Shown piece after piece: positions 38,225 through 50,815 of a stretch of 64,000 nucleotides of DNA. Where the stretch lies: assembly GCA_030695205.1 (NCBI GenBank), contig JAUYTN010000059.1, forward strand, positions 1 to 64,000, written 5' to 3'. The position numbers were made by a program, and so were the translations under genes. The notes under the pieces were generated by a model that was not told the origin of the DNA, ran no database searches, and was given only the letters and a program-made list of their open reading frames with translations. The DNA comes from Burkholderiaceae bacterium. Its GTDB lineage: Bacteria; Pseudomonadota; Gammaproteobacteria; Burkholderiales; Burkholderiaceae_C. Every line of letters begins with the position of its first letter. The first letter of the stretch is position 1.

Positions 38225-38632
38225 ATGCCACGCTATCTGCTTGACACCAACACGGTCAGCCACCTGATCAAGGCCCATCCCCACGCCACGCAACGGCTGC
38301 TGGCCGTGCCCATGTGCAGCGTGTGCATATCGGCCATCACAGCCGGAGAGCTGGCGTTTGGTCTGGCTAAAAGGCCGCAGGCCACCGCGCTGAAGCTAGC
38401 CGTGGATGCGTTTTTACGCCGGGTGGACGTGCTGCCGTGGGATGCCGAGGTGGCGGCCACTTACGGCCCGCTCCGTGCCCGGCTGCAAGCCAGCGGCACC
38501 CCGCTGGCGGCGCTGGATACCCAGATTGCCGCCCATGCCCTGCACATTCAGGCCACGCTGGTGACCAACAACCAAGCATTTCGGCAAGTGCCGGAGCTGG
38601 CGCTGGAAGACTGGACGGTGCCTGCCCGCTGA
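38225..38632 (+). CDS. vapC: VapC toxin (PIN-domain ribonuclease)
   Basis: A 135-residue PIN-domain ribonuclease. Acidic catalytic residues are visible: Asp7 (YLLDTNTVSHLIK), Glu42 (SAITAGELAFGL), Asp99 (LAALDTQIAAHAL) and possibly Asp73. VapC toxins cleave tRNA or rRNA and are blocked by VapB. The Met at 38225 gives the standard MPRYLLDTN start; an in-frame Met at 38207 is an alternative. It ends 6 bp before the stop of the opposing FAH gene. Confidence 0.9.
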   Translation: MPRYLLDTNTVSHLIKAHPHATQRLLAVPMCSVCISAITAGELAFGLAKRPQATALKLAVDAFLRRVDVLPWDAEVAATYGPLRARLQASGTPLAALDTQIAAHALHIQATLVTNNQAFRQVPELALEDWTVPAR

Positions 38633-38638
38633 AGGCAG

Positions 38639-39493
38639 TCAGGCTGCCACCACCGCCTGGGTCTGCACGCCCAAGCCCTGCACACCCAGGCGCATGGTCT
38701 GGCCGGGTTGCAGGTAAATGGGGGGCTTGTGGCCCATGCCCACGCCGGGTGGGGTGCCGGTGCTGATGATGTCACCGGGCTGCAGGCTCATGAAGCGGCT
38801 GAGGTAGCTGACCAGAAACGCCACGCCGTACACCATGGTGGCGGTGCTGCCGTTCTGGCGCCGCTGGCCATCCACCTCCAGCCACAGCGACAGCGCCTGC
38901 GGGTCGGGCACCTCGTCGGCCGTCACCAGCCAGGGGCCGATGGGGCCAAAGGTGTCGCAGCCCTTGCCCTTGTCCCAGGTGCCGCCGCGTTCCAGCTGGT
39001 ACTCGCGCTCGGACACGTCGTTGACCACACAGTAGCCTGCCACATGCGCCATGGCATCGGCTTCGTCGATGTAACGCCCGCCCTGACCAATGACCACGCC
39101 CAGCTCCACCTCCCAGTCGGTTTTGAGCGAGCCGCGTGGAATCTGCACCGCGTCATCCGGACCACAGATGGCGCTGGTCCATTTGTTGAACACCACCGGC
39201 TCGGGCGGCACGGCCATGCCCGCTTCAGCCGCGTGATCGGCGTAGTTGAGGCCGATGCAGATGAACTTGCCCACCTGCCCCACGCAGGGGCCCAGCCGCA
39301 GGTCATGCTGCGGCACACCGGGCACCAGCGGCAGGCTCATGGGGTCCAGCGCCCGCAGCGCAGCCAGTTGGGCGGGCAGCAACACCTTGCCCGCCACATC
39401 GGGTACCACCCCGGACAGGTCACGCACGCAGCCCTTTGCATCCAACAGACCGGGTTTTTCTTGGCCCACAGGGCCATAGCGAAGCAACTTCAT
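38639..39493 (-). CDS. Fumarylacetoacetate hydrolase family protein
   Basis: A 284-residue FAH-fold enzyme. Signatures are ICIGLNYADHAAEAG, PPEPVVFNKWTSAICGP, DWEVELGVVIGQ with its metal-binding Glu residues, and GDIISTGTPPGVGMG. These proteins act on 2-keto or acylpyruvate substrates in aromatic or sugar acid catabolism; this subgroup is often annotated as ureidoglycolate lyase or 2,4-diketo-L-rhamnonate hydrolase, and the substrate cannot be inferred here. No pathway partner is adjacent. It converges with vapC. Confidence 0.85.
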   Translation of the reverse strand: MKLLRYGPVGQEKPGLLDAKGCVRDLSGVVPDVAGKVLLPAQLAALRALDPMSLPLVPGVPQHDLRLGPCVGQVGKFICIGLNYADHAAEAGMAVPPEPVVFNKWTSAICGPDDAVQIPRGSLKTDWEVELGVVIGQGGRYIDEADAMAHVAGYCVVNDVSEREYQLERGGTWDKGKGCDTFGPIGPWLVTADEVPDPQALSLWLEVDGQRRQNGSTATMVYGVAFLVSYLSRFMSLQPGDIISTGTPPGVGMGHKPPIYLQPGQTMRLGVQGLGVQTQAVVAA

Positions 39494-39504
39494 GGCAAGT
39501 TATC

Positions 39505-39560
39505 CATAGCTAACAATGCATATACAGAAAGCGTAAAAGGCCAATTTTTCTTAAAATTTC
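39505..39560 (+). repeat. Dispersed short repeat between FAH gene and purN
   Basis: Plus strand: ATAGCTAACAATGCATATAC, then AGAAAGCGTAAAAGGCCAAT, then TTTTCTTAAAATTTC. It shows the AGCT, AAGCG, AAAGGCCAATTTT and TTAAAA landmarks of the family. It fills most of the 84-bp gap. Confidence 0.7.
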
Positions 39561-39577
39561 TCAGCGACCTCGCTCCA

Positions 39578-40174
39578 TCAAACCCCACCAACCAGCAGCC
39601 GTTCGATGGCACGGGGGTAGATGAGGTGCTCCTGCGTCAGCACCCTCGCCGCCAGGGTCTGCGCCGTGTCGCCGGGCAGCACAGGCACCACCGCTTGGTC
39701 CAGTATCTGGCCGTGGTCCAGCTCAGCCGTCACGCGGTGCACCGTGGCCCCGGCAAACCGGCAGCCCTCGTCCAGTGCCCGCTGGTGGGTGTGCAGCCCG
39801 GTGAAGGCGGGCAGTAGGCTGGGGTGGATGTTGACCAGCCGCCCGTCGTAGTGCGCCACAAAGTCGGGCGTGAGGATGCGCATAAACCCCGCCAGCACCA
39901 CCAGCGCGGGCTGGCCCTGCGGGTCGTGGCTGTCGATCAGCGCCATCAGTGCGGCATCAAACGCCTCGCGGCTGGGGTAGGCTGTGTGGTCCAGCACGAC
40001 GGTGGCAATGCCGTGTTCGCGGGCCCAGACCAGGCCTTGGGCATCGGCCTTGTTGCTGATGACGGCGGCCACCTGGGCGCCCAGGCGCTGCTTCCAGTGC
40101 GCCGCCTGTGCGTGCCTGACGATGGCGGCCATGTTGGAGCCACCGCCCGAGATCAAAATGACAATGTTTTTCAC
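39578..40174 (-). CDS. purN: Phosphoribosylglycinamide formyltransferase
   Basis: A 198-residue enzyme of purine synthesis that formylates GAR using 10-formyl-THF. It begins [20 protein letters not shown], with [15 protein letters not shown], the catalytic-His region [17 protein letters not shown] and [15 protein letters not shown]. The start is GTG at 40172-40174. The open frame upstream is unrelated. It lies divergent from yceH with 60 bp between. Confidence 0.95.
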   Translation of the reverse strand: MKNIVILISGGGSNMAAIVRHAQAAHWKQRLGAQVAAVISNKADAQGLVWAREHGIATVVLDHTAYPSREAFDAALMALIDSHDPQGQPALVVLAGFMRILTPDFVAHYDGRLVNIHPSLLPAFTGLHTHQRALDEGCRFAGATVHRVTAELDHGQILDQAVVPVLPGDTAQTLAARVLTQEHLIYPRAIERLLVGGV

Positions 40175-40234
40175 ATGTGTTCCTTGTGGGCAAGTCCCTG
40201 CAGGGCCACCCTCTGTCCGATTGCGAGAAGTGTA

Positions 40235-40924
40235 ATGACCCCCTCCCTGCGCCCCCTCTCCCCCACCGAAGCCCGCGTGCTGGCCACGCTCATGGAGAAA
40301 GCCCGCACCGTGCCCGACAGTTACCCGCTGTCCATGCAGGCCCTGCTGACCGGCTGCAACCAGAAAACCACCCGCGACCCGGTGATGAACCTCACCGAAG
40401 CCCAGGCCGCCGAGGCCATCGACGAGCTCAAAGGCCTGAGCCTGGTCATTGAAAACAGCGGCGCCCGCGTGCCCCGCTACAGCCACAACTTCATGCGCGG
40501 CGTCGGTGTGCCCGAACAGTCTGCGGTGCTTCTGGGCCTGCTGATGCTGCGCGGGCCCCAAACGGCGGGCGAGCTGCGCATCAACAGCGAGCGCTGGTAC
40601 CGCTTTGCCGACATTTCATCGGTCGATGCCTTCCTGGAAGAACTGCAAGACCGATCTGCCGAAAAAGGCGGCCCGCTGGTCGTCAAACTGCCGCGCGCAC
40701 CGGGTGCGCGGGAACAGCGCTGGGCCCACCTGCTGTGTGGCCCGGTGGACCTGAGCGGAGCCAACGCCGCAGGCAGCGCCAGCAGCGCCACCGAAGACGA
40801 CGTGATCGCCCTCACCCGCCGGGTCAACGAGCTGGAGGCCGAGCTGCAACGCGTCACCACCACCCTGGCGCGGCTGTGCGAGCAACTGGGTGTGGACACC
40901 GCACCCGCCACGGGCTCCGACTGA
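40235..40924 (+). CDS. DUF480 (YceH) family protein
   Basis: A 229-residue protein with tandem winged-helix domains: [26 protein letters not shown], then [33 protein letters not shown] is diagnostic. The C-terminal coiled coil ([20 protein letters not shown]) supports dimerisation. The family has no proven function; a link to cell-envelope genes is suggested in E. coli. The start at ATG 40235 is where similarity begins. Confidence 0.88.
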   Translation: MTPSLRPLSPTEARVLATLMEKARTVPDSYPLSMQALLTGCNQKTTRDPVMNLTEAQAAEAIDELKGLSLVIENSGARVPRYSHNFMRGVGVPEQSAVLLGLLMLRGPQTAGELRINSERWYRFADISSVDAFLEELQDRSAEKGGPLVVKLPRAPGAREQRWAHLLCGPVDLSGANAAGSASSATEDDVIALTRRVNELEAELQRVTTTLARLCEQLGVDTAPATGSD

Positions 40925-41065
40925 CCCGCGGGGTAGCCGCGCCCCACCAGACCGCCCCTCGCCCCCTCGTTTACCCGCGCCTGTCCCACGTTGGACAACC
41001 AGGAAACGAACGGGCGTGCTAAAAATTGGTTTTTGTTGACGCGGCCGCGCCGCAGGAGACCCCGC

Positions 41066-42280
41066 ATGGATTTGGCCTTCACCCCCGAAGAGCAGGCGTT
41101 TCGCGAGGAGGTGCGCCACTGGGTGCGCACCCACCTGCCCTCCGACATTGCTCACAAAGTCCACCACGCACTGCGCCTGAGTCGCGATGACATGCAGCGC
41201 TGGGCCAAAATTCTGGGCTCGCGCGGCTGGTTGGGCTTTGGTTGGCCCAAGCAGTTTGGCGGCCCCGGCTGGACGGCGGTACAAAAACACCTGTTCGAGG
41301 AAGAATGCGCCCTGGCCGGTGCCCCTCGCATCGTGCCCTTTGGCCCGGTGATGGTGGCCCCGGTCATCATGGCCTTTGGCACGCCCGAGCAGCAGCAGCG
41401 CTTTTTGCCCGGCATTGCCAGCGGCGAGGTGTGGTGGAGCCAGGGCTACAGCGAGCCCGGCTCAGGCTCCGACCTAGCCAGCGTCAAATGCCGAGCCGAG
41501 AGGCAGGGTGACCACTACATCGTCAACGGCCAGAAAACCTGGACCACACTGGGCCAATACGGCGAATGGATTTTTTGCCTGGTGCGCACCAACACCGAGT
41601 GCAAACCCCAGGCAGGCATCAGCTTTTTGCTCATCGACATGAAGAGCCCGGGCGTGAGCGTGCGCCCCATCAAGCTCCTGGACGGCGAGTGCGAGGTCAA
41701 CGAGGTCTGGTTCGACAATGTGCAGGTGCCCGCCGAGAACCTGATTGGCGAAGAGAACAAAGGCTGGGCCTACGCCAAGTACCTGCTGGCGCACGAGCGC
41801 ACCAACATTGCCGATGTCAACCGCACCAAGCGGGAGCTGGAGCGCCTCAAACGCATCGCCAAGGCCGAGGGCGTGTGGGACGACGTCCGCTTTCGCGACC
41901 AGATTGCCTTGCTGGAAGTGGACGTGGTGGCCCTGGAGATGATGGTGCTGCGTGTGCTCAGCGCCGAAAAGAGCGGCAAGCAAAGCCTGGACATTGCCGG
42001 CCTGCTCAAGATTCGAGGCAGCGAAATCCAGCAACGCTATGCCGAGCTGATGATGCTGGCCGCTGGCCCCTACAGCCTGCCGTTCGTGTTCGAGGCCATG
42101 GAAGCGGGTTGGCAGGGCAACCAGCTGGACGGCGGTGCGAAGGGCCTGTCCGAATTTCCCGGTGGCAACGTCGCCAATGCGCCACTGGCCAGCACCTACT
42201 TCAACATGCGCAAAACCACCATCTACGGCGGCAGCAACGAGGTGCAGCGCAACATCGTCGCGCAGACCGTGCTCGGCTAA
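41066..42280 (+). CDS. Acyl-CoA dehydrogenase
   Basis: A 404-residue FAD-dependent acyl-CoA dehydrogenase of the PimC-like type. Typical segments are WWSQGYSEPGSGSDLASVKC, NGQKTWTTLGQYGEW and the C-terminal RKTTIYGGSNEVQRNIVAQTVLG. AGGAG lies before the ATG at 41066. It oxidises acyl-CoA at the alpha-beta position and passes electrons to ETF. The next gene encodes a second, shorter dehydrogenase, a pairing (PimC/PimD style) where the two may form one heteromeric enzyme. Confidence 0.9.
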   Translation: MDLAFTPEEQAFREEVRHWVRTHLPSDIAHKVHHALRLSRDDMQRWAKILGSRGWLGFGWPKQFGGPGWTAVQKHLFEEECALAGAPRIVPFGPVMVAPVIMAFGTPEQQQRFLPGIASGEVWWSQGYSEPGSGSDLASVKCRAERQGDHYIVNGQKTWTTLGQYGEWIFCLVRTNTECKPQAGISFLLIDMKSPGVSVRPIKLLDGECEVNEVWFDNVQVPAENLIGEENKGWAYAKYLLAHERTNIADVNRTKRELERLKRIAKAEGVWDDVRFRDQIALLEVDVVALEMMVLRVLSAEKSGKQSLDIAGLLKIRGSEIQQRYAELMMLAAGPYSLPFVFEAMEAGWQGNQLDGGAKGLSEFPGGNVANAPLASTYFNMRKTTIYGGSNEVQRNIVAQTVLG

Positions 42281-42380
42281 AGCCCCGCCCCCGTGCGCGC
42301 GGTGTGCGACCGCGCAGCTCCCCGTGCCCCTGACACCAGGGTTCGGCTTTTCAGAGACTCGCTGAAGCAAGGATTTCAAA

Positions 42381-43508
42381 ATGGATTTCGATTTTTCCGA
42401 TGACCAGACCCAACTGCGCGAGGCCGTGGCCCGCTGGGTGGAAAAGGCCTACAGCTTTGAGCGCCGCCGCGCCACCACCGCCGCGGGCGGGTTTGACCGT
42501 GCCACGTACACCGAGCTGGCCGAGCTGGGCCTGACCGCCCTGTGCGTACCCGAGGACCACGGTGGCCTGGGGCTGGGCGCGGTTGACAGCATGGTGGTGA
42601 TGGAGCAGCTGGGCCAAGGCCTGGTGCTGGCACCACTGGCCCAGGCGTTTGTGGCTGGCACCGTGCTGACCCACTGTGCCCCCGCAGATGTCCAGGCCGA
42701 GTGGCTGCCTCGCATCGCCAGCGGTAATGCACTGGTGGTGCTGGCCCACCAGGAACGCCGGGCGCGTTATGCCCTGGAAAAATGTGAGTCAAAAGCTGTT
42801 CTTACGCAAGCTGGGTGGGCGTTGACAGCTATCAAACACCTAGTGCCTGCTGGCGACCATGCCGATGCGTGGCTGGTGCCCGCCCAGGTCAGCGGGCCGG
42901 GCGGTGGCCACATGGCCTTGTTTCTGGTGGCGAGCGATGCGGCGGGCGCCCACACCGAAGGGCACCTGTGCCAGGACGGCAGCCGCGCCGCCACCCTCTC
43001 CCTGGTCAACAGCCCCGCCACCCTGGTCAGCCCCGACGGCCTGGCGGCGCTGCAGCTGGCGGTGGACGTGGGGCTGGCCGCCCTGTGTGCCGAAGCCGTG
43101 GGTGTGATGGACCTGACCCTGGGGTTGACGGTGGAGTACATGAACACCCGCAAGCAGTTCGGGGTGGCCATTGCCAGCTTCCAGGCCCTGCGCCACCGGG
43201 TGGCCGATGTGAAGATGCAGCTGGAACTGGCCCGCAGCATGAGCTACTACGCCACGCTCAAGCTCGGCGCGCCGGCGGCCGAGCGCAGCCTGGCGCTCTC
43301 GCGGGCCAAGGTGCAGCTGGGTCAATCCATGCGCTTGGTGGGTCAGCGGTGCGTGCAGCTGCACGGTGGCATCGGCGTGACGGACGAGTACATCGTGAGC
43401 CACTGCTTCAAGCAACTCACCCAGCTGGAAATGACCCTGGGCGACACCCTGCACCACCTGGGACAGGTGAGCGAACACATGGCAGACACGGCGGGCGTCT
43501 TCGCCTGA
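42381..43508 (+). CDS. Acyl-CoA dehydrogenase, PimD-like partner subunit
   Basis: A 375-residue acyl-CoA dehydrogenase. MDFDFSDDQTQLREAVARWV opens the N-terminal domain, VGVMDLTLGLTVEYMNTRKQ with FGVAIASFQALRHRVADVKM the C-terminal domain, and QLHGGIGVTDEY the FAD/active-site region. AAGGA precedes the ATG. A dispersed repeat at 42785-42838 is read in frame near residues 135-153 (ESKAVLTQAGWALTAIKH), in the middle beta domain, and could alter the substrate or FAD pocket. It follows the first dehydrogenase by 100 bp. Confidence 0.88.
   Translation: MDFDFSDDQTQLREAVARWVEKAYSFERRRATTAAGGFDRATYTELAELGLTALCVPEDHGGLGLGAVDSMVVMEQLGQGLVLAPLAQAFVAGTVLTHCAPADVQAEWLPRIASGNALVVLAHQERRARYALEKCESKAVLTQAGWALTAIKHLVPAGDHADAWLVPAQVSGPGGGHMALFLVASDAAGAHTEGHLCQDGSRAATLSLVNSPATLVSPDGLAALQLAVDVGLAALCAEAVGVMDLTLGLTVEYMNTRKQFGVAIASFQALRHRVADVKMQLELARSMSYYATLKLGAPAAERSLALSRAKVQLGQSMRLVGQRCVQLHGGIGVTDEYIVSHCFKQLTQLEMTLGDTLHHLGQVSEHMADTAGVFA
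42785..42838 (-). repeat. Dispersed short repeat, in-frame inside an acyl-CoA dehydrogenase
   Basis: On the minus strand: GTTTGATAGCTGTCAACGCC, then CACCCAGCTTGCGTAAGAAC, then AGCTTTTGACTC. It matches the TTTGATAGCTG start and the TTTTGA end of the family, with a central part close to CTTGCG. It keeps the plus-strand gene open. Confidence 0.6.
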
Positions 43509-43575
43509 GAGGCACTGCAGGCTGCCCCATGCCCGCGCCTGGCGGTGCCGGGGTGGTTGGCAGGGCCTCAGCGGG

Positions 43576-45780
<2,205 letters not shown>

Positions 45781-45943
45781 GGACACTGGTCAAGGCTTTG
45801 GGGTGAAACAGGTCACAGTGGTGTGGCATTTTGCACCACGTCCAGCGGGCAGCATCCCCAAAAAATGCCATCTCGACCCGCTCCATGTCCCCTGGGTGAT
45901 GGGCCAGCTGCCAGTGGCCCGGCACCCGGAGCGCCAGCCTCTG

Positions 45944-46501
45944 TCAGCCGTGCAGGCGTGAGTGGCGGGGCAGATGGGCCACCAAAAACCCCATCTGGTC
46001 GGCCAGAATCCGCCGGTTGCGCAGAATGAAGTCTTCCCACAGGCTGGGCACGTAGGGGGTGTAGAGCAGCGGCATACCAGCTGATTCGGGCGTGCGGTTG
46101 CCTTTGCGGTGGTTGCACGAACGGCAGGCGGTGACCACGTTCATCCAGTGGTCGGGGCCACCTCGGCTCACCGGCACGATGTGCTCTCGGGTCAGGGCAT
46201 CCGCCGCGAAGTGATCGCCGCAGTAGGCGCACACCTGGCGGTCGCGGGCAAACAGCTTGTCGTTGGTGATGGCAGGGTGCTGCTCAAAAGGGTTGATGCC
46301 GGGCACGCCACAGGTGCCGATGATGGAGTTGACGGTGATCTCGGACTGCAGGCCGCTGATGGCGTTGTGACCGCCCCGAAACACCGCCACCGGCGCACCG
46401 GCCTCCCAGCGCACCTGCTGCGCGGCATAGTGCAGCACCGCCTGCTCCAGCGTGATCCACGACTGCGGCACACCTTGGGCCGAGAGTTTCAGTACCTTCA
46501 A
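45944..46501 (-). CDS. HNH endonuclease
   Basis: A 185-residue HNH nuclease. The zinc-binding and catalytic motif spans CAYCGDHFAADALTREHIVP, then SRGGPDHWMNVVTACRSCNH. The start is a TTG at 46499-46501, giving MKVLKLSAQGVPQSW, the family's usual N-terminus; AGGAG lies 6 bp before it. The ATG two codons earlier abuts that Shine-Dalgarno directly and is unlikely. The family is widespread in proteobacterial chromosomes with an unproven role. The 163-bp gap toward the kinase holds nothing recognised. Confidence 0.82.
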   Translation of the reverse strand: MKVLKLSAQGVPQSWITLEQAVLHYAAQQVRWEAGAPVAVFRGGHNAISGLQSEITVNSIIGTCGVPGINPFEQHPAITNDKLFARDRQVCAYCGDHFAADALTREHIVPVSRGGPDHWMNVVTACRSCNHRKGNRTPESAGMPLLYTPYVPSLWEDFILRNRRILADQMGFLVAHLPRHSRLHG

Positions 46502-46640
46502 GACCATCTCCTGAATCCACATGAACACCACACACGCCACCCCGGCCACCGGTTGGGGGCCAAGCCGGGTCAGACCCTGCTTGTGTCAATATACCTGTCC
46601 GACATGACAGGCCACCGCCAGCCCCACATATCCCTGCCCC

Positions 46641-47732
46641 ATGAACATCATCCGAGGTCTTCACTCGCTGCCGCCCGCCCTCGCCCGGGGCTGCGCCCTC
46701 ACGATCGGCAACTTTGACGGGGTGCACCGGGGGCACCAGGCCATGCTGGCGCTGCTCAACAGCGAGGCCCGCCACCGGGGCGTACCCAGCTGCGTGATGA
46801 CCTTCGAGCCCCACCCGCGCGACTACTTCGCCGCAGCCCGCCAACAGCCCGACCTGGCACCCGCCCGCATTGCCACCCTGCGCGACAAGCTCAGCGAGCT
46901 GGCCCGCTGCGGCATAGACCACTGCCTGGTGCTGCCCTTCAATGCCCGCCTGGCCGCCCAAACAGCGGGTGCCTTCATCACCGAGACACTGGTGGGCGCG
47001 CTGAACGTGCGCTACGTGCTGGTGGGCGACGACTTTTGCTTTGGCGCAGGCCGCAAGGGCGACTACGCCATGCTGGATGCGGCGGGCGACGCCCACGGCT
47101 TTGATGTGGCGCGCATGCAGTCGTACGAGGTGCATGGGTTGCGCGTCTCCAGCTCCGCTGTGCGCGAGGCACTGGGTCAGGGGCGCATGCAGGATGTGGC
47201 TGCGCTGCTGGGTCGCCCCTACGGCATCACCGGGCATGTGGTGCATGGCCGCCAGCTGGGCCGCCAGCTGGGCGCCAGCGCGGTAGGCCAGGACGACGGG
47301 TTTCGCACCCTCAACCTGCGCTTTGCCCACTGGAAGCCCGCCGCCAGCGGCATTTTTGTGGTGCAGGTGCACGGCCTGGGGCCAGACCCTGGCTCACCGC
47401 CGCTGCCGGGCGTGGCCAACCTGGGGGTACGCCCCTCACTGGACCCGACTGATGCCAACGGCGGGCGGGTGCTGCTGGAAACCCACTGCCTCAGCTGGCC
47501 CGACGAGGTGTCGGCATCACTGCCGCTGCACAGAGGCCAGCGGGAGGCCTACGGTAAAATTGTGCGGGTGGACCTCCTGCACAAACTCCATGACGAGCTG
47601 ACCTACAGCGACCTCGATGCCCTGACCCAGGGCATCGCTCGGGACTGCGCCGACGCCCGTGCCTTTTTCGCCCAAGGGCGGCACCTGACCCACACCCAGA
47701 CCCGCCGCCAAACCACCCGCGACCGAATTTGA
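46641..47732 (+). CDS. ribF: Bifunctional riboflavin kinase/FAD synthetase
   Basis: A 363-residue enzyme making FMN and then FAD from riboflavin. The N-terminal adenylyltransferase half has TIGNFDGVHRGHQAML and VLVGDDFCFGAGRKGD, with VSSSAVREAL. The C-terminal kinase half has GVANLGVRPS and ETHCLSW. Length is typical apart from a Thr/Arg-rich tail (HTQTRRQTTRD). It precedes ileS and lspA, a conserved order. No FMN riboswitch-like sequence was seen in the 139-bp upstream gap. Confidence 0.94.
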   Translation: MNIIRGLHSLPPALARGCALTIGNFDGVHRGHQAMLALLNSEARHRGVPSCVMTFEPHPRDYFAAARQQPDLAPARIATLRDKLSELARCGIDHCLVLPFNARLAAQTAGAFITETLVGALNVRYVLVGDDFCFGAGRKGDYAMLDAAGDAHGFDVARMQSYEVHGLRVSSSAVREALGQGRMQDVAALLGRPYGITGHVVHGRQLGRQLGASAVGQDDGFRTLNLRFAHWKPAASGIFVVQVHGLGPDPGSPPLPGVANLGVRPSLDPTDANGGRVLLETHCLSWPDEVSASLPLHRGQREAYGKIVRVDLLHKLHDELTYSDLDALTQGIARDCADARAFFAQGRHLTHTQTRRQTTRDRI

Positions 47733-47896
47733 CGCTCCACACAGCGTCAGCCAGGTGTCCACCTGGCCGTGGTTCGGACAGGTGCTTGGCCAGCCACCAA
47801 CCAGCCGAACCACACGCACCAGGGCACGCCCAGCCGGGTCTGACCTGCGGTTGACAACACCCCACCCCTGCGGCCCCATCACCCTCGCGAACCACC

Positions 47897-50815
47897 ATGA
47901 CCGACACCCCATCCTCTGCACCGGCAGGCACCGCGCCCACCGACTACCGCGCCACCCTCAACCTGCCCGACACCCCTTTTCCGATGCGCGGCGACTTGCC
48001 CAAACGCGAGCCGGGCTGGGTGAAGGCCTGGGAAGAAAAAGACCTGTACAACAAGCTGCGCCAATCGCGGGAAGGCGCGCCGAAGTTCATCCTGCACGAC
48101 GGCCCGCCCTACGCCAACGGCCAAATCCACATCGGCCACGCGGTGAACAAGGTGCTGAAGGACATGATCGTCAAGGCCCGCCAGTTGAAGGGCATGGACG
48201 CGCAGTACATCCCTGGCTGGGACTGCCACGGCCTGCCCATTGAAAACGCCATCGAAAAGCTGCATGGCCGCAACCTGAGCCGTGACGACATGCAGGCCAA
48301 GGCCCGCGCCTTTGCCACCGAGCAGATCGCGCAGCAAATGGCCGACTTCAAACGCCTGGGCGTGCTGGGCCAGTGGGACCGCCCCTACCGCACCATGGAC
48401 TTCGCCACCGAGGCCAACGAAATCCGCGCCTTCAAGCGCGTGATGGAACGCGGCTTTGTGTACCGGGGCCTCAAGCCCGTGTACTGGTGCTTTGATTGCG
48501 GTAGTTCGCTGGCCGAATTCGAGATCGAGTACGCCGACAAAAAGAGCCAGACGCTGGACGTGGCTTTTCCCTGCGCCGAGCCCGACAAGCTGGCCGCCGC
48601 TTTCGGCCTGCACGGCTTGACCAAAGAAGCCTTTGTGGTCATCTGGACCACCACCGCGTGGACCATCCCCGCCAACCAGGCGCTCAACCTCAACCCCGAA
48701 CTGATCTACGCGCTGGTGGACACGCCCAAGGGCCTGCTGATCCTGGCCGACACGCTGGTGGAGAAGTGCCTGGCGCGCTATGGGCTGGAAGGCCAGGTGC
48801 TGGCCACCGCCCTGGGGGCCAAGCTGGAAAAAATCAACTTCCGCCACCCGCTGGCGCACGTACACGAAGGCTTCAACCGCCTGTCGCCCGTGTTCCTGGC
48901 CGACTACGCCACGGCAGACGACGGCACCGGCATCGTGCATTCGTCACCCGCCTACGGTGTGGACGACTTCAACAGCTGCGTGGCCAACGGTTTTGCCTAC
49001 GATGACATCCTGAACCCCGTGCAGGGCAACGGCCAGTACGAGGCCGAACTGCCGCTGTTCGGTGGCATGAACATCTGGAAGGCCTGCCCAGTCATCATCG
49101 ACACGCTGCGCGAGCACGGCCGCCTGATGGCCACCGAAGTCATCACCCACAGCTACCCGCATTGCTGGCGCCACAAAACGCCGGTCATTTACCGCGCGGC
49201 CGCCCAGTGGTTTGTGCGCATGGACGAAGGCGATGGCATCTTCACCACCGACAAGGCGCCGCAAACCCTGCGCCAGATCGCACTGGCCGCCATCGAAGAC
49301 ACCGGCTTTTTCCCGGAAAACGGCAAAAGCCGCCTGCGCGACATGATTGCCAACCGGCCCGACTGGTGCATCAGCCGTCAACGCTCATGGGGCGTGCCCC
49401 TGCCCTTTTTGCTGCATGTGGACACGGCCGAGCCGCACCCGCGCACGCCCGAGATCGTGGACTTGGCCGCCGAGGTGGTGGAACAGGGCGGCATCGAAGC
49501 CTGGAGCAAGCTGTCTGTTGCAGATATTTTGGCCCGCATCGGCGATGCAGCCGACCCTGCCAGCTATACCAAAAGCACCGACATTCTGGAAGTGTGGTTC
49601 GACTCGGGCACCACCCACACCACGGTGCTGAAAGGCAGCCACGGCCAGCGAGGTGCCGACGGGCAACTGCTGCACGCCCACGGCGAAGGCTGCGAGGCCG
49701 ACCTGTACCTGGAAGGCCACGACCAGCACCGCGGCTGGTTCCACAGCTCGCTGCTGACCGCCTGCGCCATGTACGGCCGCGCACCCTACAAGGGCCTGCT
49801 GACCCACGGTTTCACCGTGGACGGCAAGGGCCACAAAATGAGCAAGAGCCTGGGCAACGTGGTGGCACCGCAAACCATCAGCAGCAAGATGGGCGCGGAA
49901 ATCATCCGCCTGTGGTGCGCCTCCACCGACTACTCGGGCGACCTGGGCATTGACGACAAGATCCTGGCCCGCGTGGTCGATGCCTACCGCCGCATCCGCA
50001 ACACACTGCGGTTTTTGCTGGCCAACATCTCCGACTTCAACCCCGCCACGGACTCCGTGGCCGATGCCGATCTGCTGGAGATTGACCGCTACGCACTGGC
50101 CCGCGCCGCTCAGCTGCAAACCGACATCCTGGCGCACTACGAGAAATACGAATTCCACCCCGTGGTGGCCAAGCTGCAGCTGTACTGCAGCGAGGACCTG
50201 GGTGGCTTTTACCTGGACGTGCTGAAAGACCGTCTCTACACCACCGCACCCAACAGCCTGGCGCGGCGCAGCGCCCAGACCGCGCTGTACCGCATCACCC
50301 ACGCATTCGTGCGCTGGATGGCACCGTTTCTGAGCTTCACCGCCGAAGAGGCCTGGGGCTTCATGGGACTGCCAGACGCACCGCACAGCGAATCCATCTT
50401 CATGGAAACCTACACCGTGTGGCCCGCACCCGATGCCGCCAGCGAAGCGCTGCTGGCCAAGTGGCAGCGCATCCGCGACATCCGCGACGTGGTGAACAAA
50501 GAAATCGAAGCTGTGCGCACCACTGGGGCCGTGGGTTCCTCGCTGCAGGCCAATGTCACGCTCACCGTCCCACCGGAAGACCATGTGCTGCTGGCCAGCC
50601 TGGGGGCAGACCTGAAGTTTGTGACCATCACTTCAGATATTGAATTGGTAGCTGGACATTCAATACAGGTAAGCGTAGAGGCCTCAAAAAGCTCTAAATG
50701 CGAGCGGTGCTGGCACTACCGCAACGACGTGGGCCACGACCCCGAGCACCCCACCCTGTGTGGCCGCTGCACCAGCAACCTGTACGGCGCGGGCGAGTCC
50801 CGGGCAGCCGCGTGA
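47897..50815 (+). CDS. ileS: Isoleucyl-tRNA synthetase
   Basis: A 972-residue class I synthetase. The HIGH motif is [14 protein letters not shown] and the KMSKS motif [12 protein letters not shown]. The editing domain lies between (about residues 200-400), with [20 protein letters not shown]-like [13 protein letters not shown]. The C-terminal zinc finger has CERCWHYR and CGRCTSNL. The linker just before that finger is encoded by a dispersed repeat (50637-50697). The protein starts [20 protein letters not shown]. Stop and the lspA start overlap as TGATG. Confidence 0.95.
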   Translation: MTDTPSSAPAGTAPTDYRATLNLPDTPFPMRGDLPKREPGWVKAWEEKDLYNKLRQSREGAPKFILHDGPPYANGQIHIGHAVNKVLKDMIVKARQLKGMDAQYIPGWDCHGLPIENAIEKLHGRNLSRDDMQAKARAFATEQIAQQMADFKRLGVLGQWDRPYRTMDFATEANEIRAFKRVMERGFVYRGLKPVYWCFDCGSSLAEFEIEYADKKSQTLDVAFPCAEPDKLAAAFGLHGLTKEAFVVIWTTTAWTIPANQALNLNPELIYALVDTPKGLLILADTLVEKCLARYGLEGQVLATALGAKLEKINFRHPLAHVHEGFNRLSPVFLADYATADDGTGIVHSSPAYGVDDFNSCVANGFAYDDILNPVQGNGQYEAELPLFGGMNIWKACPVIIDTLREHGRLMATEVITHSYPHCWRHKTPVIYRAAAQWFVRMDEGDGIFTTDKAPQTLRQIALAAIEDTGFFPENGKSRLRDMIANRPDWCISRQRSWGVPLPFLLHVDTAEPHPRTPEIVDLAAEVVEQGGIEAWSKLSVADILARIGDAADPASYTKSTDILEVWFDSGTTHTTVLKGSHGQRGADGQLLHAHGEGCEADLYLEGHDQHRGWFHSSLLTACAMYGRAPYKGLLTHGFTVDGKGHKMSKSLGNVVAPQTISSKMGAEIIRLWCASTDYSGDLGIDDKILARVVDAYRRIRNTLRFLLANISDFNPATDSVADADLLEIDRYALARAAQLQTDILAHYEKYEFHPVVAKLQLYCSEDLGGFYLDVLKDRLYTTAPNSLARRSAQTALYRITHAFVRWMAPFLSFTAEEAWGFMGLPDAPHSESIFMETYTVWPAPDAASEALLAKWQRIRDIRDVVNKEIEAVRTTGAVGSSLQANVTLTVPPEDHVLLASLGADLKFVTITSDIELVAGHSIQVSVEASKSSKCERCWHYRNDVGHDPEHPTLCGRCTSNLYGAGESRAAA
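50637..50697 (+). repeat. Dispersed short repeat, in-frame inside ileS
   Basis: Plus strand: ATATTGAATTGGTAGCTGGA, then CATTCAATACAGGTAAGCGT, then AGAGGCCTCAAAAAGCTCTA. It has GTAGCTG, AAGCG, TAGAGGCC and CAAAA landmarks. It encodes [20 protein letters not shown] in the variable linker before the C-terminal zinc finger. Local A/T content is much higher than the flanks. Confidence 0.7.

Noticed and set aside
46502-46640. Possible FMN riboswitch before ribF
   Set aside because: The gap is too short and shows none of the conserved RFN-element segments.
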